NCBI RefSeq assembly: GCF_046244365.1
Contig: NZ_CP176395.1
Location: 6,758,001-6,822,000, forward strand
Origin: Paenibacillus_V sp046244365
GTDB lineage: Bacteria; Bacillota; Bacilli; Paenibacillales; NBRC-103111
Direction of reading: 5' to 3'
Length of the DNA: 64,000 nt
Numbering within the stretch: the stretch's first letter is position 1; the number at the start of each line of letters is the position of its first letter. Below are positions 42,062-51,072 of this stretch, piece after piece. The translations under genes were made by a program, and so were the position numbers. A model generated the notes under the pieces. It did no database searches. It was given only the letters and a program-made list of their open reading frames with translations, and was not told the origin of the DNA.

Positions 42062-42116
42062 GTTCCCCAACTCCCCCATCTTCTCTAAAGCTTCGGATAA
42101 AATCAGTCAACGTAAC

Positions 42117-42890
42117 CTAAAACTGAGACAAGTAGTTCGTTTTCAGCCAGTTGATGCTTGTTTCAATGCTTTCGAGCGGCGGATTCGCGCAGCGGTCCTG
42201 CTCTACGATCAGCCATTCGGAGCCTGCTTCGGATGCTGCGGCAATGACGTCCGTCAGCTTGATCGTGCCGTGTCCGAGCTCGACGGTATCGATCTTGCCT
42301 TCCGCGTCGATGCGGAAATCCTTCAGATGCACGAGCGGCAGTCTGCCGGAATATTTACGAATATAGTCGGTCGGCTCGAAGCCCGCGAACTGCACCCAGC
42401 CGATGTCCATTTCCACCTTCACTTGCTCGGGCGCCGTAGCGGAGTATAGCGCATCGAACGCGTACTCTCCGTCAATGTTCGTTCGAAATTCAAAGTCATG
42501 GTTGTGGTAGCCGAATACGAGTCCGTGCTCGGCCGCTTGCTCGCCCACTTGTCCGCACAAAGCAAAAATGCGCTTCCAGCTCTCCTCGTCGGACCGCTCT
42601 TCTCCCGGAATCCCCGGCAGGACGAGATAGCTCGCGCCGATCGTCTTCAAGTAAGCGATTTCCTGCTCCAGATTCGTTCTCAGGTTGTTCAGGCCGACGT
42701 GACTGCCGATAGCCTTCAAGCCAAGCGATTGCAGAAGATCGCGCATTTCCTCAGCGGGAATGCCGCCGTAGCCCGCAAATTCGACGCCCTCATATCCGAG
42801 CTCCGCCACCTTGCGCAGCGTTCCCTTGAAATCTTTTGCCATATCCTCGCGAAGCGTATACAGCTGTACGCCGATCCCCATTCTGTTCAC
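42117..42890 (-). CDS. Sugar phosphate isomerase/epimerase, TIM-barrel
   Basis: A 257-residue xylose-isomerase-like barrel. Key strands are 'GYEGVEFAGYGGIP', 'GLVFGYHNHDFEF' (HNH), 'KVEMDIGWVQFAG' (metal-binding Glu and Asp), 'LPLVHLKDFR' (His, Lys, Asp) and 'WLIVEQDRC' (final Glu), as in IolE/IolI-like and 3-ketosugar-processing epimerases. The GTG at 42890 is taken because AAGGAG ends eight bases upstream; a GTG at 42899 overlaps that site. It pairs with the Gfo/Idh/MocA gene 55 bases downstream. Confidence 0.87.
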   Translation of the reverse strand: MNRMGIGVQLYTLREDMAKDFKGTLRKVAELGYEGVEFAGYGGIPAEEMRDLLQSLGLKAIGSHVGLNNLRTNLEQEIAYLKTIGASYLVLPGIPGEERSDEESWKRIFALCGQVGEQAAEHGLVFGYHNHDFEFRTNIDGEYAFDALYSATAPEQVKVEMDIGWVQFAGFEPTDYIRKYSGRLPLVHLKDFRIDAEGKIDTVELGHGTIKLTDVIAAASEAGSEWLIVEQDRCANPPLESIETSINWLKTNYLSQF

Positions 42891-43021
42891 GTTGATCACT
42901 CCTTCTGATTTTGGCTGAGGTTGCTTGAAGTATCTAGTTCCGATTATAGAAAGAACGCTTTATAATGGAAATGAAGAATATGGTCGGCACCTCAACTATT
43001 TGGCTATAATGGAGAACACCT

Positions 43022-43840
43022 ATGATGAATCCTCCCGTTTTGAACGTTCTGATGTGCAGCTATTCGTACCACTCGCAGCGGTTCCATATTAAACAAGAGA
43101 ACGAGGGACTGAAAAACTACCTGTTCCGTCTTCAAACGGAAGGACACGCCAAAGCGCTCGTGAACGGGGTCATGACCCCGTTGCAAGCCGGAGACCTGCT
43201 GCTGTACCGTCCAGGCATGCCTTACAGCCTCTTGGTCGACGAGCACGAGCATGATCGCCGCGGTCCTTCCGCATCCAGCGGAGACTACTACTTGTATTGC
43301 CAGGGAACTTGGGTCGACGATTGGTGGAACCGTTCGCCGAAGCAGGTAAAGACGCGAATCGACCTCGACGATAAGCTGCTGTCCGTATGGAGAATGATCC
43401 TGACCGAAAAGCTCAAATTCGAAGAAAGCAACGAGGAGCTGGTCGGCTATTTATTCCGTTCCTTATGCTTGATGCTGGACAAGGCGATCGTGCCGGCGCC
43501 CGCTCTCAAGGGCACGCTTTTTACTGCAGCGAGAATGAAAAGCTACATTGAAGAGCATGCGACTACGCCGCTCAAAATCGAAGATATCGCCCGTCACGTC
43601 AGCCTCAGCGTCTCGCGGGCCGTCCATCTGTTCAAGGAATGCTACGGCAAATCGATGATCCAATATACGCTGGAAATCCGTCTTTCCATTGCCCGGGAGA
43701 GAATGGCGTACAGCATGATGACGCTCGAGCAGATCGCCGAATCGTGCGGCTTCGGCAGCTATTCGTATTTCCACCGCATCTTCCGGGACAAGCACGGCGT
43801 AACGCCGACGGAGTACCGGAACACGCTGCGCGGCGGTTGA
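43022..43840 (+). CDS. AraC-family transcriptional regulator
   Basis: A 272-residue regulator with an N-terminal cupin-like sensing region ('GVMTPLQAGDLLLYRPGMPYSLLVD') and a C-terminal AraC DNA-binding domain with two helix-turn-helices ('LKIEDIARHVSLSVSRAVHLFKECYGKSMIQYTLEIRLSIARE' and 'MTLEQIAESCGFGSYSYFHRIFRDKHGVTPTEYR'). It is divergent from the isomerase-Gfo/Idh operon across a 131-base gap and probably controls it in response to a sugar. The ATG has GGAG seven bases upstream; a second ATG follows immediately. Confidence 0.88.
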   Translation: MMNPPVLNVLMCSYSYHSQRFHIKQENEGLKNYLFRLQTEGHAKALVNGVMTPLQAGDLLLYRPGMPYSLLVDEHEHDRRGPSASSGDYYLYCQGTWVDDWWNRSPKQVKTRIDLDDKLLSVWRMILTEKLKFEESNEELVGYLFRSLCLMLDKAIVPAPALKGTLFTAARMKSYIEEHATTPLKIEDIARHVSLSVSRAVHLFKECYGKSMIQYTLEIRLSIARERMAYSMMTLEQIAESCGFGSYSYFHRIFRDKHGVTPTEYRNTLRGG

Positions 43841-43995
43841 GGAGTGCGAGTTGCTGACACGGCGGATTGCCGTCTAGTACGCATAACGCAAGGGAAGCGA
43901 AAGATTGGATAAACTAACCTATGCATATAGCCGGTCATGACCGAACGAACTGCCGACACGCAGAGGTTCATGCTGACTGGCCGACAGGAGGTACC

Positions 43996-44349
43996 ATGAC
44001 CTACGCCATTATTGTAGAGGGTAAAAATGACCGAAGCCGGTTGCGGCGGGTTCTGCGGGAAGAAGCGATGATTCTGTGCACATACGGAACTCCGGGTACG
44101 GAACGGATCGAAGAGTTGAAGAAAAAAGTTGGGGACAGCGACGTGTTTCTGTTTACGGATAACGATTCCTCGGGCAAAAAAATACGCGCCGCGCTCCGCG
44201 AAGCGTTTCCGGATGCCGAGCACATCTATACGCGCAGAGGCTATGCCGGCGTGGAAGGAACGCCTGAGGAATACTTGATTCAGCAGCTCGAAAAGGCGGG
44301 TCTCGAGGAGCTGATCGTCTACCCCTCGCCGACTCTCGAGCCGGAGTGA
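43996..44349 (+). CDS. Stand-alone TOPRIM domain protein (YusF-like)
   Basis: A 117-residue single-domain TOPRIM protein. The conserved glutamate is in 'AIIVEGKNDRSRL' (residues 4-16) and the DxD motif in 'VFLFTDNDSSGKKIR'. TOPRIM domains bind magnesium and act in topoisomerases, primases, RNase M5 and OLD nucleases; as an isolated domain it resembles RNase M5's N-terminus and B. subtilis YusF, whose role is unknown. ATG at 43996 is set by an AGGAGG six bases upstream; the longer frame starting at 43921 has no site. It is followed by the second repeat block. Confidence 0.8.
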   Translation: MTYAIIVEGKNDRSRLRRVLREEAMILCTYGTPGTERIEELKKKVGDSDVFLFTDNDSSGKKIRAALREAFPDAEHIYTRRGYAGVEGTPEEYLIQQLEKAGLEELIVYPSPTLEPE

Positions 44350-44359
44350 TTTAAGTTCA

Positions 44360-44604
44360 ATAATGGAGTTCATACGAGGCACGCTAGATGAATAGCGAAG
44401 AAAACTTCACTATTAGTGAACTTAACTTCACTATTTGGGCTCAAAAAAGGCACTCTAGATGAAATAGTGAAGGAAACTTCACTATTAGTGAACTTCACGG
44501 CAAAATAGTCCTTTTTGCTTCACTATATGACCTGAACGTAGCATTTCGGGAGAAAATAGTGAACATAGGTTCATTATTAATGAACCCAAGTTCACTAGGA
44601 GCTA
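44360..44604. repeat. Block of TTCACTAT/ATAGTGAA nested inverted repeats (copy 2)
   Basis: The same octamer as in the 21.6-kb block occurs about nine times in 200 bases (for example 44405, 44427, 44477, 44519 in one direction and 44413, 44463, 44486, 44555 in the other), frequently as TTCACTATTAGTGAAC hairpins. It again lies between convergent genes (TOPRIM and AEC). The intervening bases are unrelated to those in the other block apart from GAACCTA/TAGGTTC-like extensions. The rest of the 44350-44737 gap holds only a terminator. Confidence 0.75.
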
Positions 44605-44639
44605 TTCGGGCTCTCCGCTCTCTGCTCACCCTCACTTAT

Positions 44640-44674
44640 GAATGAAAAAAAGCCGGCCAGAAATCTCCGGCCGA
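44640..44674 (-). terminator. Probable terminator after the AEC transporter gene
   Basis: GCCGG and CCGGC form a short G+C stem, which in the leftward direction is followed by seven T residues, about 65 bases after the stop. The stem is short, so strength is uncertain. Confidence 0.5.
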
Positions 44675-44737
44675 CCTACGCTTACGAAAAGCTGTCCCAA
44701 GGTCGGAATAGAAGCTTGGGACAAACGAACTTGCTCG

Positions 44738-45661
44738 CTACCCCACGTACTGCAGCAAATAAATAACCGTCGTCACCGAGAAAATGCTCAGCACCGTCGA
44801 TGAGAATACCGCCTGCGAAGCGAACTCCGCCTCGCTGTCGAACTCGACGGCGAGCAGCACGCTGCTGAGCGAGGTAGGTACGGCGCAGGAGAGCACGAGC
44901 GCCTTGGCCATCATCCCCTCGATGCCGAGCGCCCAGACGATCGCAAACCCGAGCGCGGGGCCGACGCACAGCCGCAGCACATTGGAAAGCAGCACGTCGG
45001 ACAGCTTAAGCGCCCATTTCATGTTGCCGAGCTGCACGCCGAGCGTAAGCAGCGCCGTCGCGACGAACGCGTTCGAAATCTGGTTAATCGGATCGTAAAT
45101 CGGCTGAGGCACCGGGATGTCGAATCCGCGCATGAGGAAAGCGATCGGAATCACATAGATGACCGGCATCGTCAGCATCGTGCGCACCGTGGCTCTTATA
45201 TCGCGCTTATGCGCATTGACGCTGTATACGCCGTATGTGTTCGGAAGCAGGCTCTGCATCATCATGACGATGATCTGGATCGACAGCGTAAACGGGTCGC
45301 CCACGAACACGAGCTGGTTCAGCGGAATCGCATAGTTGGCGCTATTATAGAAAATGACACTGTTTCGCATCGCGCTGCGCATGCCCGGCTCATACCGGCG
45401 AACCCGCACCACAAGCTCCATCAGCAGAAACAGCAAGCCGAAGAAGATCGCGAAGAATAGCAGCACCTGCATCATGATGCCGAGCGACAAATTCGATTCG
45501 TACAGCATTTTGAACATGACCGCAGGCGAAAACAAGTAAAAATTAAGCTTCGACAACGTCCGGATATCGAGCTTGAACAGCCGCTGCAGCAGGATGCCAA
45601 CCGCGATCATGATCGATAACGGGATGATGTTGTGAAGCAGGATGTGCGTGAAGTACCCCAT
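44738..45661 (-). CDS. AEC-family transporter (auxin efflux carrier-like)
   Basis: A 307-residue protein with ten hydrophobic segments in two halves. 'RNSVIFYNSANYAIPLNQLVFV' matches the first discontinuous N-rich crossover helix of the AEC/BART fold, and 'GVQLGNMKWALKLSDVLLSNVLRLCVGPALGFAIVWALG' with 'SCAVPTSLSSVLLAVEF' matches the second half. Bacterial members move malate, malonate or other organic acids. The ATG has GGAGAG upstream. It lies 34 bases downstream of the SCO1 gene in the same direction. Confidence 0.87.
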   Translation of the reverse strand: MGYFTHILLHNIIPLSIMIAVGILLQRLFKLDIRTLSKLNFYLFSPAVMFKMLYESNLSLGIMMQVLLFFAIFFGLLFLLMELVVRVRRYEPGMRSAMRNSVIFYNSANYAIPLNQLVFVGDPFTLSIQIIVMMMQSLLPNTYGVYSVNAHKRDIRATVRTMLTMPVIYVIPIAFLMRGFDIPVPQPIYDPINQISNAFVATALLTLGVQLGNMKWALKLSDVLLSNVLRLCVGPALGFAIVWALGIEGMMAKALVLSCAVPTSLSSVLLAVEFDSEAEFASQAVFSSTVLSIFSVTTVIYLLQYVG

Positions 45662-45695
45662 TTTGCTCTCCGCTTCCCGTACCCGTTATCCGGTT

Positions 45696-46316
45696 TTATT
45701 TCTCTTTGCCGAGCGCTACAATGTCGTTCGCCACGACTTCTTTGGTCAGCTTCAAGTCGCTTACGTCATAGAACTTGCGGATCTTGCCCTTCTTGTCGAC
45801 AAGCGCAATCGAGTTCGTATGCGAGAAGTTTCCGTCCTTGTCCTTGACAACGCCCACTTTGTATTCCTCCGCCAGAGCGAATGTCGCTTTCTCTTCCCCG
45901 CGGACGAAGAACCAGTTGTTCGTATCCGCGTTAAATTGATTGGCGAACTTCGTGAGCCGTTCCGTCGTATCCCTCGTCGGATCGAAGGTGATGGAAATAA
46001 ATTGGGCGGACTTGCCGAACTCGCCCTTCTCGACCAGCGCGTCGCGAACCGTCGACAAGAAAGCCGTTGTCGGCGTGCATACGTCCGGACAATACGAATA
46101 GTAAAAATAGACCAGCCTTACTTTGCCGTTCGTATTCTGAATGCCGATCTTTTTACCGTCCACGTTGTCCAGCGCAAAGTCGGCCGCAGGCAAATCAACC
46201 GTAAATTTCGACCCTGAATCCTTCGGCAGCGCGTTATAGCCGATAGCCCCGATAATGACTAGCATGATGGCGACCGTTGCGAATTTAAACCAATGCTTGG
46301 CGAAAACTCCATTCAT
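45696..46316 (-). CDS. SCO1/SenC family copper-delivery protein
   Basis: A 206-residue membrane-anchored thioredoxin-fold protein. One span lies at residues 10-29. The copper-binding CxxxC is in 'YFYYSYCPDVCTPTTAFL' and the distal His in 'NFSHTNSIALVDKKG'. SCO proteins load copper into the CuA site of cytochrome c oxidase outside the membrane. It is next to ctaB, consistent with oxidase assembly. Length and motif are standard. The ATG has GAGGA eight bases upstream. Confidence 0.93.
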   Translation of the reverse strand: MNGVFAKHWFKFATVAIMLVIIGAIGYNALPKDSGSKFTVDLPAADFALDNVDGKKIGIQNTNGKVRLVYFYYSYCPDVCTPTTAFLSTVRDALVEKGEFGKSAQFISITFDPTRDTTERLTKFANQFNADTNNWFFVRGEEKATFALAEEYKVGVVKDKDGNFSHTNSIALVDKKGKIRKFYDVSDLKLTKEVVANDIVALGKEK

Positions 46317-46390
46317 CCCTTAATTCCTCCACAATAGTTAATAGTAAAATGTAAGGATACGAGCCCACAAAACCTTCCAACAAAACACAA

Positions 46391-46420
46391 ATCCCATGCC
46401 GTCAAGCAGGGGATTCGTGG
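46391..46420 (-). terminator. Probable terminator after ctaB
   Basis: AATCCC pairs with GGGATT, with inner TGC/GCA pairing. In the leftward direction it continues into TTTGTGTTTTGTT, a broken T-run upstream of the SCO1 gene. Confidence 0.5.
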
Positions 46421-46426
46421 TTGCCG

Positions 46427-47368
46427 TTATTGACCGACCGTATCGATCACCATGATCAGGAACAATATCGTCAAATAGTTGATCGAGAACAGGAACACTT
46501 TCTTCGCCCATTGCTCATTGTCCTTGGCACGGAAGCCGGCCATGCACATCACCACCCAAATCAAGCCGAGCAGCGCGGAGCCGATCAAATAAACGACGCC
46601 GACATAATCGTACAAGTAGAGCAGCATCGAAACCGGTACGAGCGGAATGACGTAACGCATCATGCTTACCTTCGTTTGATAAATGCCGCGAACGACCGGG
46701 AGCAGCGGATAACCGGCAGCCCGGTAATCCTCCACGCGCCGGATGCCCAGCGCCCAGAAGTGGGGCGGCTGCCACAGGAACATGATTAGGAACAGGAGCA
46801 AGGCCCCCATGTCAAGCTGGTTCATGACGGCCGCATAGCCGATAACCGGAGGCACCGCGCCGGAGATGGCGCCGATCGTCGTGCTCCAGACGGATGTCCG
46901 CTTCAGCCACGCCGTATATACCCATACGTATACGAACAAGCCAAGCAGGCCGAGCAGCGCGGACAGCATATTCGCGGTTGCGAGCAGTACGGTACCTGCG
47001 ATGCCCAGCGTGATCCCGTACGTCAGCACGGTCTTCGGCTGCAGCTTGCCTGTGGGCAATGCGCGCTTGCGCGTCCGTTCCATTTTAATATCCATATCGC
47101 GATCCAGATAGTTGTTCAGCACGCAGCCGGACCCCATTACAAGCGCCGTTCCGACCATCGCAATCACCAACGTCATCCAGTCGATATTCCACTTCGAAGC
47201 GATCCAGAAACCGCCGAACGTCGTAATCAAATTCGAAAAAATAATGCCCGGTTTTGCGAGATTGACAAAATCCCTCCAGGTTGCCTTCCCGACGGATTGA
47301 GCGTTTACGGCTGCTTCCGTTTCCGCTATTGGCGTAACGCTTTCATCCGCACTCCACGTCTTTTCCAT
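46427..47368 (-). CDS. ctaB: Protohaem IX farnesyltransferase (haem O synthase)
   Basis: A 313-residue, about nine-span UbiA-family prenyltransferase. The first Asp-rich motif is 'CVLNNYLDRDMDIKMERTRKRALPTG', diagnostic for haem O synthases, and the second conserved segment is 'VYTAWLKRTSVWSTTIGAISGAVPPVIGYAA'. It adds farnesyl to protohaem to give haem O, which CtaA (11-12 kb) converts to haem A. The ATG has AGAGGGGG upstream. It is followed by the SCO1 copper chaperone gene; the cta oxidase subunit genes are not in the window. Confidence 0.94.
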   Translation of the reverse strand: MEKTWSADESVTPIAETEAAVNAQSVGKATWRDFVNLAKPGIIFSNLITTFGGFWIASKWNIDWMTLVIAMVGTALVMGSGCVLNNYLDRDMDIKMERTRKRALPTGKLQPKTVLTYGITLGIAGTVLLATANMLSALLGLLGLFVYVWVYTAWLKRTSVWSTTIGAISGAVPPVIGYAAVMNQLDMGALLLFLIMFLWQPPHFWALGIRRVEDYRAAGYPLLPVVRGIYQTKVSMMRYVIPLVPVSMLLYLYDYVGVVYLIGSALLGLIWVVMCMAGFRAKDNEQWAKKVFLFSINYLTILFLIMVIDTVGQ

Positions 47369-47634
47369 CGTAATCCCCCTCTTCTCAAGCGTTCCTTGCG
47401 GAACGCAGCATCATGCTATAAAAGCGTAAGCCCCAAACACCACTCTCATCATATCAACCTAGGGATACTTTGACAACAATTCCGGCGCGATTTCAAAATA
47501 TTGTCGAAACTACGGAATTCGCACTTTTCCTTATCGTTTCCTTTTTTGCCTGTCACCAATCCGGGCGCCCCGCTATATGTTAAGGAAGAAGGCATTCGCC
47601 TATACGCTTGGGGACATGTCCGGACGTTTCGGAC

Positions 47635-47664
47635 ACATAATGCCCCGTTGTACGCGCATATGGT
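47635..47664 (+). promoter_or_regulatory. SigE-like promoter of gerQ
   Basis: ACATAAT (47635-47641) and CATATGGT (47657-47664) with a 15-base spacer resemble the mother-cell SigE consensus (KMATATT and CATACANT, 14-base spacer). The position, about 37 bases before the gerQ start, fits a transcription start near 47671. The remaining 47369-47634 gap shows no gene. Confidence 0.5.
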
Positions 47665-47700
47665 AAGAACGAAGACCTTTCATAAGGAGGAATATTCGAT

Positions 47701-48246
47701 ATGAACAACAGCAATCCGAGACCACCCGTGAACATGGGCGTCCCTTTCGGGTACCCGTCGGGAGGCTGGCAGCAGCAGCAGGGTATGGGTATGGGCATGG
47801 GTGGAGCTATGCCCGGACCAATGATGCCGCAGGGGCAAATGCCCGCTCAGATGATGCCTGGACCAATGATGCCGGGTCAAATGATGCCGCAAGGACAAAT
47901 GCCGGGCGGCATGGTGCCGCCTATGATCCCTGCAGGCTCCACGATTCCGGGCGTTATGCCGGGTCCGGGCCAGCTGCCGATGGAGCAATCATACATCGAG
48001 AACATTTTGCGGCTGAATCTCGGCAAGGTCGCTACGATTTACGCTACTTACGAGAACAACAGAGAATGGAACGCCAAAATTTTTAAAGGCGTCCTTGAAG
48101 CGGCCGGCCGCGACCATATCATCATCAGCGATCCGAAAACCGGCATGCGTTACTTACTCTTGATGGTGAACGTCGATTACATCACGTTTGACGAGCCGCT
48201 CAACTACTACTACCCTCTGCAGCAAACGCCGCAACCGCGCGAATAG
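47701..48246 (+). CDS. gerQ: Spore coat protein GerQ
   Basis: A 181-residue protein. Residues 1-92 are low-complexity and rich in Met, Pro, Gly and Gln, including QQQQ and repeated MMPGQMMPQGQM segments. Residues 93-175 are the conserved GerQ domain ('SYIENILRLNLGKVATIYATYENNREWNAKIFKGVLEAAGRDHIIISDPKTGMRYLLLMVNVDYITFDEPLNYYYP'). GerQ localises the cortex hydrolase CwlJ and is crosslinked in the coat by transglutaminase; the many glutamines fit that. The ATG has AAGGAGG ten bases upstream. No cwlJ gene follows. It is monocistronic. Confidence 0.92.
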   Translation: MNNSNPRPPVNMGVPFGYPSGGWQQQQGMGMGMGGAMPGPMMPQGQMPAQMMPGPMMPGQMMPQGQMPGGMVPPMIPAGSTIPGVMPGPGQLPMEQSYIENILRLNLGKVATIYATYENNREWNAKIFKGVLEAAGRDHIIISDPKTGMRYLLLMVNVDYITFDEPLNYYYPLQQTPQPRE

Positions 48247-48251
48247 CAAAG

Positions 48252-48292
48252 AAGGGCAAACCCGGCCGACTCGCCGACGTTTGCCCTTTCCT
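48252..48292. terminator. Bidirectional terminator between gerQ and the alarmone synthetase
   Basis: AAGGGCAAAC (48252-48261) pairs perfectly with GTTTGCCCTT (48279-48288). Pyrimidine-rich T tracts lie on both sides for the two convergent genes. Confidence 0.8.
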
Positions 48293-48307
48293 GTTTCCGC
48301 ACCGCGT

Positions 48308-48928
48308 TCAAACCTTGCTGCTCTGCGCTTCTTCGTTCAGCATCAGCATCCGCTCGTCGAGAGCGGCGATAATCTCCGCCGTTTCCTTCAGCTTACGGCT
48401 AATCGATTCCGGGACGCTGGCTTCGAATTTATAATAGATTTTATGCTCCAGGCTGGCCCAAAAATCCATCGCGCTTGTCCGGATTTGGATTTCTACCATA
48501 ATCCGCTCGGTACCGCTCGTCAGAAAGATCGGGATTTCCACGATCATGTGCAAGCTTTGGTAGCCGTTCGGTTTCGGATGCTTGATATAATCCTTCACTT
48601 CGATGACTTTAAGGTCGTCTTGGCTGCAGAGCATTTGATAAATCCGGTAGATGTCCGTGGAGAACGAGCAAATAATACGGACGCCGGCAATATCGTGAAT
48701 ATGCCGTCCCGCGCTTTCCATCGAGAGCTCCAGATTTTTGCGCTTCAGCTTGGCTGCAATGCTTTCCGGCGCCTTAATGCGGGTTTTGACATGCTCGATC
48801 GGATTGTAATCGTGAATGAATTGGAATTCCTCGTTCAAAATATTCAGCTTCGTATGTACTTCGTCCAGCGCAAATTTGTAAGTAAGCAAAAAGCGCGCCC
48901 ATTCTTTCATTTTCTCCCGGTCGATCAA
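48308..48928 (-). CDS. relP: Small alarmone synthetase (YwaC/RelP type)
   Basis: A 206-residue single-domain (p)ppGpp synthetase. The RelA/SpoT synthetase motifs are 'HIHDIAGVRIICSFSTDIYRI', 'KDYIKHPKPNGYQSLHMIVEIP' and 'VEIQIRTSAMDFWASLEHKIYYK'. There is no hydrolase, TGS or ACT domain. It resembles B. subtilis YwaC (SasA/RelP) more than YjbM (RelQ), as the N-terminus 'LLTYKFALDEVHTKLNILNEEFQFIHDYNPIEH' shows. A TTG start at 48928 is chosen because AGGAGG lies seven bases upstream; the ATG at 48955 has none. YwaC-type enzymes respond to cell-wall stress in B. subtilis, but no stress-sigma promoter was checked here. Confidence 0.9.
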   Translation of the reverse strand: MIDREKMKEWARFLLTYKFALDEVHTKLNILNEEFQFIHDYNPIEHVKTRIKAPESIAAKLKRKNLELSMESAGRHIHDIAGVRIICSFSTDIYRIYQMLCSQDDLKVIEVKDYIKHPKPNGYQSLHMIVEIPIFLTSGTERIMVEIQIRTSAMDFWASLEHKIYYKFEASVPESISRKLKETAEIIAALDERMLMLNEEAQSSKV

Positions 48929-49077
48929 TGCGGTTCCTCCTCGTGCTGCCACCATCTTCGGCTGCTTGTCAGTGCGATAACGTTATTATATGCCATTCCG
49001 GCATGAAACCCCAATTTATGCAAAAGACAAGACGTCTTCGCTCCAATACGGCTTGATCTCATAGGAAGAGATACATT

Positions 49078-49111
49078 CAAAAAAGCTCATCCCCCTAACA
49101 AGGGAGACGAG
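49078..49111 (-). terminator. Terminator after cstA
   Basis: GCTCATCCCCCT (49084-49095) pairs with AGGGAGACGAGC (49100-49111) with two mismatches and an AACA loop. In the leftward direction it ends in six T residues. Confidence 0.88.
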
Positions 49112-49128
49112 CCGAATGCCTTCCATCA

Positions 49129-50922
49129 CTAATTGGTGAAAGCTTCCATCCGTACGCGAGGCGTATTCATAAGCTCGATCCACTTGCGAACAGCCGCGAT
49201 CAGAATGATCATGCCCAGCACCAGCATAATGATCGACAGAACGCCGTTCAGCACGTTATAGCCGGCTGCATCCGTGTTGAGATACACGTTCTTCACCATC
49301 CAGTACCCCGCGTAATTCACCGTAACGAACAGGTAGGCGAGCGGAATGAGGCAGGTAAGCATATACCGCCGTTTGTCGGCGACCTTCAAGATGACGGTCG
49401 CTCCGATAATGAGACCGATCGAGGCCATCAGCTGATTGGATACGCCGAACAGCGTCCATACCGAGCCGATATCGCCCGAATTCAGCAAGTACCCCCACAT
49501 CAAACACGCAAGCGCACTGGAGAAAATCGTGCCGGGCACCCAGTCCACCTTTTTGAGCGGCTTGTACATCTCCCCGAAGAAATCCTGGATCAGATAGCGG
49601 GCCGTACGCGTTCCGGCATCGATCGCCGTCAAGATGAAGACCGCTTCGAACATGATAACGAATTGGAAGAAATAGGGGGCCAGGTTGCTGAACCAAGGAA
49701 TTTTCGTAAAAATATACGTCATGCCGACCGCAAGCGTAACCGCTCCGCCCGTTCTCCCCTCCAGATTCAAGCCGATTTCCTGGCTAAGCTGCGGCAGATG
49801 GACGACGCTCATCCCGAGCGTTTGAAAAACCTCCGGCTTGGAGTTGATCGCGAAATAATCGGCAGGCTGTAAAGCGGTTGCCGCGATTAAAGCCATAATG
49901 CCGACCAGGCACTCGACCAGCATCGCTCCGAAGCCTACTACTTTAATGTCGCTCCAGCGGTTCAGCATTTTGGGCGTCGTACCGGATCCGACAAAGGCGT
50001 GAAAGCCGGAAATCGCTCCGCAGGCGATCGTAATGGAAATGAACGGCCAAACCGGCCCCGGCAAGATCGGCCCTCCGCCGCCTACGAATTCCGTAAAGGC
50101 AGGAAAAGGAATGCCCGGATTGATAATAAAGACCCCGATGATCAGAGCGATGAACACTCCGATTTTCATAAAGCTGCTTAAGTAGTCGCGAGGCGCAAGC
50201 AGAAGCCAGACCGGCAATGCCGCCGCGAAGAACGCATAGATAGGCAAGATGAGCGATAAGGTTTTGGTATCCAGCGTGAGCCAGTCGCCGATGACGGTGC
50301 CTTGAATCGACGGGCCGACGAAAACGCCGATCATCAGAAGAATAAAACCGACGGTCGAAGCCAATTTCAAATTCCCCGTTTTTCTATAGAAAAGGCCGAC
50401 GCCCATGGCGATCGGGATGGTGATGCCGACGGCGAACGTTCCCCAAGGGTTATTCTCCAACGCATGCAGCACGACCATGGACAAGCCTGCCATCGTAATC
50501 GTAATAATGAAGAGCATCGCGAGTCCGGTGCAGAAGCCGGCTATCGGGCCCAGCTCTTCCTTCGCCACTTCGGACAGAGACTTTCCTTTCTTGCGCATGG
50601 ACGCGAACAGGACGACGGCGTCATGAACGGCTCCTCCGATTACGGCTCCGATCAGCAGCCACAGCAAGCCGGGAAGATACCCGAACTGTGCGGCCAAAAT
50701 CGGCCCGACAAGCGGACCCGCTGCGGCGATAGCCGCAAAATGATGGCCGAAGGACACCCATTTGTTCGTCGGCACATAGTCTTTCCCGTCGTTCAGCGCG
50801 TGAGCCGGAGTAGGAATAGCATCGTTAAGCTTCATTACTTTTGCCGCCATGAACGTCCCGTAGATTCGGTAAGCAATCATCAAAATACACATCGAGCCGA
50901 TGACGATTGTAATCGCATTCAT
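49129..50922 (-). CDS. cstA: CstA/BtsT-type pyruvate or peptide transporter
   Basis: A 597-residue carbon-starvation family protein with about 15-16 spans. Typical segments are 'GKDYVPTNKWVSFGHHFAAIAAAGPLVGPILAAQFGYLPGLLWLLIGAVIGGAVHDAVVLFASMRKKGKSL' near the N-terminus and 'CGAISGFHAFVGSGTTPKMLNRWSDIK' in the middle. In E. coli CstA and BtsT import pyruvate (and were first linked to peptides). ATG at 50922 has GGGAGG eight bases upstream. It lies 151 bases after the LytTR response regulator gene on the same strand, matching the BtsS-BtsR-BtsT logic in which a LytS/LytTR pair induces its own pyruvate transporter. Confidence 0.9.
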   Translation of the reverse strand: MNAITIVIGSMCILMIAYRIYGTFMAAKVMKLNDAIPTPAHALNDGKDYVPTNKWVSFGHHFAAIAAAGPLVGPILAAQFGYLPGLLWLLIGAVIGGAVHDAVVLFASMRKKGKSLSEVAKEELGPIAGFCTGLAMLFIITITMAGLSMVVLHALENNPWGTFAVGITIPIAMGVGLFYRKTGNLKLASTVGFILLMIGVFVGPSIQGTVIGDWLTLDTKTLSLILPIYAFFAAALPVWLLLAPRDYLSSFMKIGVFIALIIGVFIINPGIPFPAFTEFVGGGGPILPGPVWPFISITIACGAISGFHAFVGSGTTPKMLNRWSDIKVVGFGAMLVECLVGIMALIAATALQPADYFAINSKPEVFQTLGMSVVHLPQLSQEIGLNLEGRTGGAVTLAVGMTYIFTKIPWFSNLAPYFFQFVIMFEAVFILTAIDAGTRTARYLIQDFFGEMYKPLKKVDWVPGTIFSSALACLMWGYLLNSGDIGSVWTLFGVSNQLMASIGLIIGATVILKVADKRRYMLTCLIPLAYLFVTVNYAGYWMVKNVYLNTDAAGYNVLNGVLSIIMLVLGMIILIAAVRKWIELMNTPRVRMEAFTN

Positions 50923-51072
50923 TTTCATGACCTCCCTGTTGTCTTTAAGTAAAATCATCATACTAAATGAAAAAGCAATCATGATGTTTTCAAGACAAAG
51001 CGCAAAGGCCAGGGGCTGAGCCGCAAAAATATTGGTTTGGAATGCAGCCGCATCGGCGCGCGTTATTTTCTT

